From: Bacteroidales bacterium
GTDB taxonomy: Bacteria > Bacteroidota > Bacteroidia > Bacteroidales > WCHB1-69
DNA length: 15,634 bases
Assembly: GCA_031272415.1 (NCBI GenBank)
Contig: JAISTU010000042.1
Location: 1 to 15,634 of the forward strand
Reading direction: 5' to 3'
The notes under the pieces were generated by a model, which did not search any database, was not told where the DNA came from, and saw only the letters and a program-made list of their open reading frames with translations. This document shows, piece by piece, positions 14,663-15,634 of the stretch (positions are counted from its first letter, which is position 1; each line of letters opens with the position of its first letter). The position numbers and the translations under genes were made by a program.

Positions 14663-14790
14663 AGAGTGTAGAGTGTAGAGTGCAGATATTTTTTTTTTGC
14701 ATTGTCTGAACTGTGATTTTGAATGATTTTTGAATGATTTATATGATTTCGCACAAATCACATCAATCATACTAAAATCAAAGTTCAGAC
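14663..14790. repeat. Composite heptad/palindrome intergenic repeat, copy 6 (right arm missing)
   Basis: The left arm has GAGTGTA, GAGTGTA, GAGTGCA (14664-14684), then a T-rich linker ending TGCATT. The palindromic core 14704-14790 is bounded by GTCTGAACTGTGATTTTGAA and AAAATCAAAGTTCAGAC, with GATT words on the left and AATC on the right. The right heptad arm is absent; the core abuts the terminator region of the beta-helix gene. Confidence 0.75.
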
Positions 14791-14832
14791 AAAAAGAAAA
14801 AGGATTAGCAAAAAATTATCCTGCTAATCCTT
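14791..14832 (-). terminator. Rho-independent terminator of the beta-helix gene
   Basis: On the minus strand an 11-bp perfect stem (AAGGATTAGCA / TGCTAATCCTT, 14832-14822 and 14810-14800) with an 11-nt loop is followed directly by TTTTCTTTTT. It begins 32 bp past the stop codon at 14864. It is the clearest classical terminator in the window. Confidence 0.8.
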
Positions 14833-14863
14833 ATAAGTTTGCTAAAATCCTAATTTAACCTTT

Positions 14864-15634
14864 TTACGGAATTTGCTCATAAATCTGCCCATCGTGCCAA
14901 TAAACATTGCCGCCTGCATTGTTGGCAAAGGTTACATTGGTATGGTTGACGCTAACCGTATTATGCGATACATAAAAGCCGTAATGGTTGGAATTGCGTA
15001 TCACCGTATTGCTAATCGTAAGAGAAGTTTCCCACGCCATAGAAATTGCTCCCACGTCGCTACGCCCTGCACCATATTCAATAATGCAATGGTTGATAGT
15101 GTGGTATCCTTTCCATAACTGAATACCCATCGCACCGCTGCTTGCCCAATAGTAAGAAGAGCCGGGCAAACGGGTAAAGGTTACAGGAAGTTCTGCCGTT
15201 CCATTGACGGTTAAACTTGCAGACGCATCATTCACAATACTGATACCTGCATCAGCGTCCATATAGAAAGTAACCCCTTCCGTAATGGTCAAATTGCCAC
15301 GCATTTCGCCGCCCTGTTCAATGAAATACGGCACACTTGTTCTGCCGATCGTCAAACTGGTTTGAGCAGGCAAATCAAAATTGTTAACGGCTACATAATT
15401 ATTGGTATTACCTGTTAATGTAGAATTGGTAGTAAGCGCCGCCGCACTTGATAAAGAATAAAACCAAATCGGGGCTTTGTCACAATTTCTGATGGTGTTG
15501 TTGCTAAACGATGGTACTTCAACATTGGGATCACAGAAAAATCCGTAAGCCTTTGAGCCGTCAATGAGGCAGTTGTTCATTGTAACTTTGGCATCGTTAT
15601 CGACCCAAACTACGCCGTAAGAAGTGCTGCTACC
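14864..15634 (-). CDS. Parallel beta-helix repeat protein, C-terminal part (runs off window)
   Basis: The frame is open from the window edge to the stop at 14864, giving 256 residues of a longer protein; an internal ATG at 15580 is not the true start. The sequence has short rungs rich in Asn, Thr and Ser with NxxI-type turns (NNCLIDGSKAYGF, NNTIRNCDKAPIWF, INHCIIEYGAG, ISNTVIRNSNHYGF, VNHTNVTFANNAGG), the pattern of right-handed parallel beta-helix surface proteins or polysaccharide lyases. A linker-like stretch around GNLTITEGVTFYMDADAGI precedes a second set of rungs. The visible C-terminus (VYWHDGQIYEQIP) ends on a rung and has no T9SS sorting domain, so export must rely on something else or the protein has lost its tail. 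No catalytic residues can be assigned. Confidence 0.75.
   Translation of the reverse strand, partial: GSSTSYGVVWVDNDAKVTMNNCLIDGSKAYGFFCDPNVEVPSFSNNTIRNCDKAPIWFYSLSSAAALTTNSTLTGNTNNYVAVNNFDLPAQTSLTIGRTSVPYFIEQGGEMRGNLTITEGVTFYMDADAGISIVNDASASLTVNGTAELPVTFTRLPGSSYYWASSGAMGIQLWKGYHTINHCIIEYGAGRSDVGAISMAWETSLTISNTVIRNSNHYGFYVSHNTVSVNHTNVTFANNAGGNVYWHDGQIYEQIP

Larger units (their letters stand above)
14543..14863. other. Intergenic region, 321 bp, between same-strand genes
   Basis: Reading along the minus strand: terminator hairpin for the beta-helix gene, composite repeat copy 6, promoter box for the next unit, then a 7-bp inverted repeat near the predicted transcription start. No coding frame or RNA gene is apparent. 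Confidence 0.8.

Noticed and set aside
14873..15118. 81-codon plus-strand frame opposite the beta-helix gene
   Set aside because: The minus strand shows clear beta-helix rung periodicity; the plus frame does not look like a protein.

Overview
The window is AT-rich bacterial DNA from a member of the Bacteroidota (Bacteroidetes). Four things point there: a gliding-motility lipoprotein of the GldH type, a secreted PNGase F-like glycosidase with a type IX secretion (T9SS) C-terminal sorting domain, Bacteroidota-type -7 promoter boxes (TAnnTTTG) before most transcription units, and near absence of strong Shine-Dalgarno sites. I cannot name the species. No tRNA, rRNA, CRISPR array or complete insertion sequence is visible.

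Layout. 1-279 (minus): edge-truncated unrecognised reading frame containing a run of 17 G (C on the coding strand) between two copies of a 21-bp repeat. 740-3552 (plus): PNGase F-like secreted enzyme followed 5 bp later by an APS/PAPS reductase (cysH). 3558-7771 (minus): small Cys-rich lipoprotein, an RND efflux pump with no adaptor gene beside it, then deoC; deoC converges on cysH with 5 bp between stops. 8353-9620 (plus): upp and maf, overlapping by one base. 9821-11551 (plus): phosphohexomutase. 11732-14542 (minus): secreted conserved protein, typA/bipA, gldH, closely packed with typA and gldH overlapping by 4 bp. 14864-15634 (minus): C-terminal part of a parallel beta-helix surface or secreted protein with a rho-independent terminator.

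What the genes do together. Mostly housekeeping: nucleotide salvage and sanitation (deoC, upp, maf), hexose-phosphate interconversion, sulfur assimilation, translation GTPase. An envelope or secretion theme overlays it (PNGase F-like protein, RND pump, two lipoproteins, GldH, beta-helix protein).

The most unusual content is between the genes. All five gaps at transcription-unit boundaries (280-739, 7772-8352, 9621-9820, 11552-11731, 14543-14863) carry members of one composite repeat family. Outer arms are tandem 7-bp units (GAGTGTA or GAGAATK) facing inward in inverted orientation. They enclose one or both of two cores: an ~90-bp palindrome bounded by GTCTGAAC/GTTCAGAC with phased GATT/AATC words, and a ~30-bp motif TGCATTTTGGGATAAAA..TTCTAAAA. 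Gaps inside operons have none. Two genes (maf, gldH) end with stop codons lying in the heptad arms. A shared promoter block ending in GTGTATCTTTGTAAA or a close variant flanks the elements wherever a neighbouring gene starts. A separate ~139-bp inverted-repeat element (8051-8189) is nested in the largest gap.
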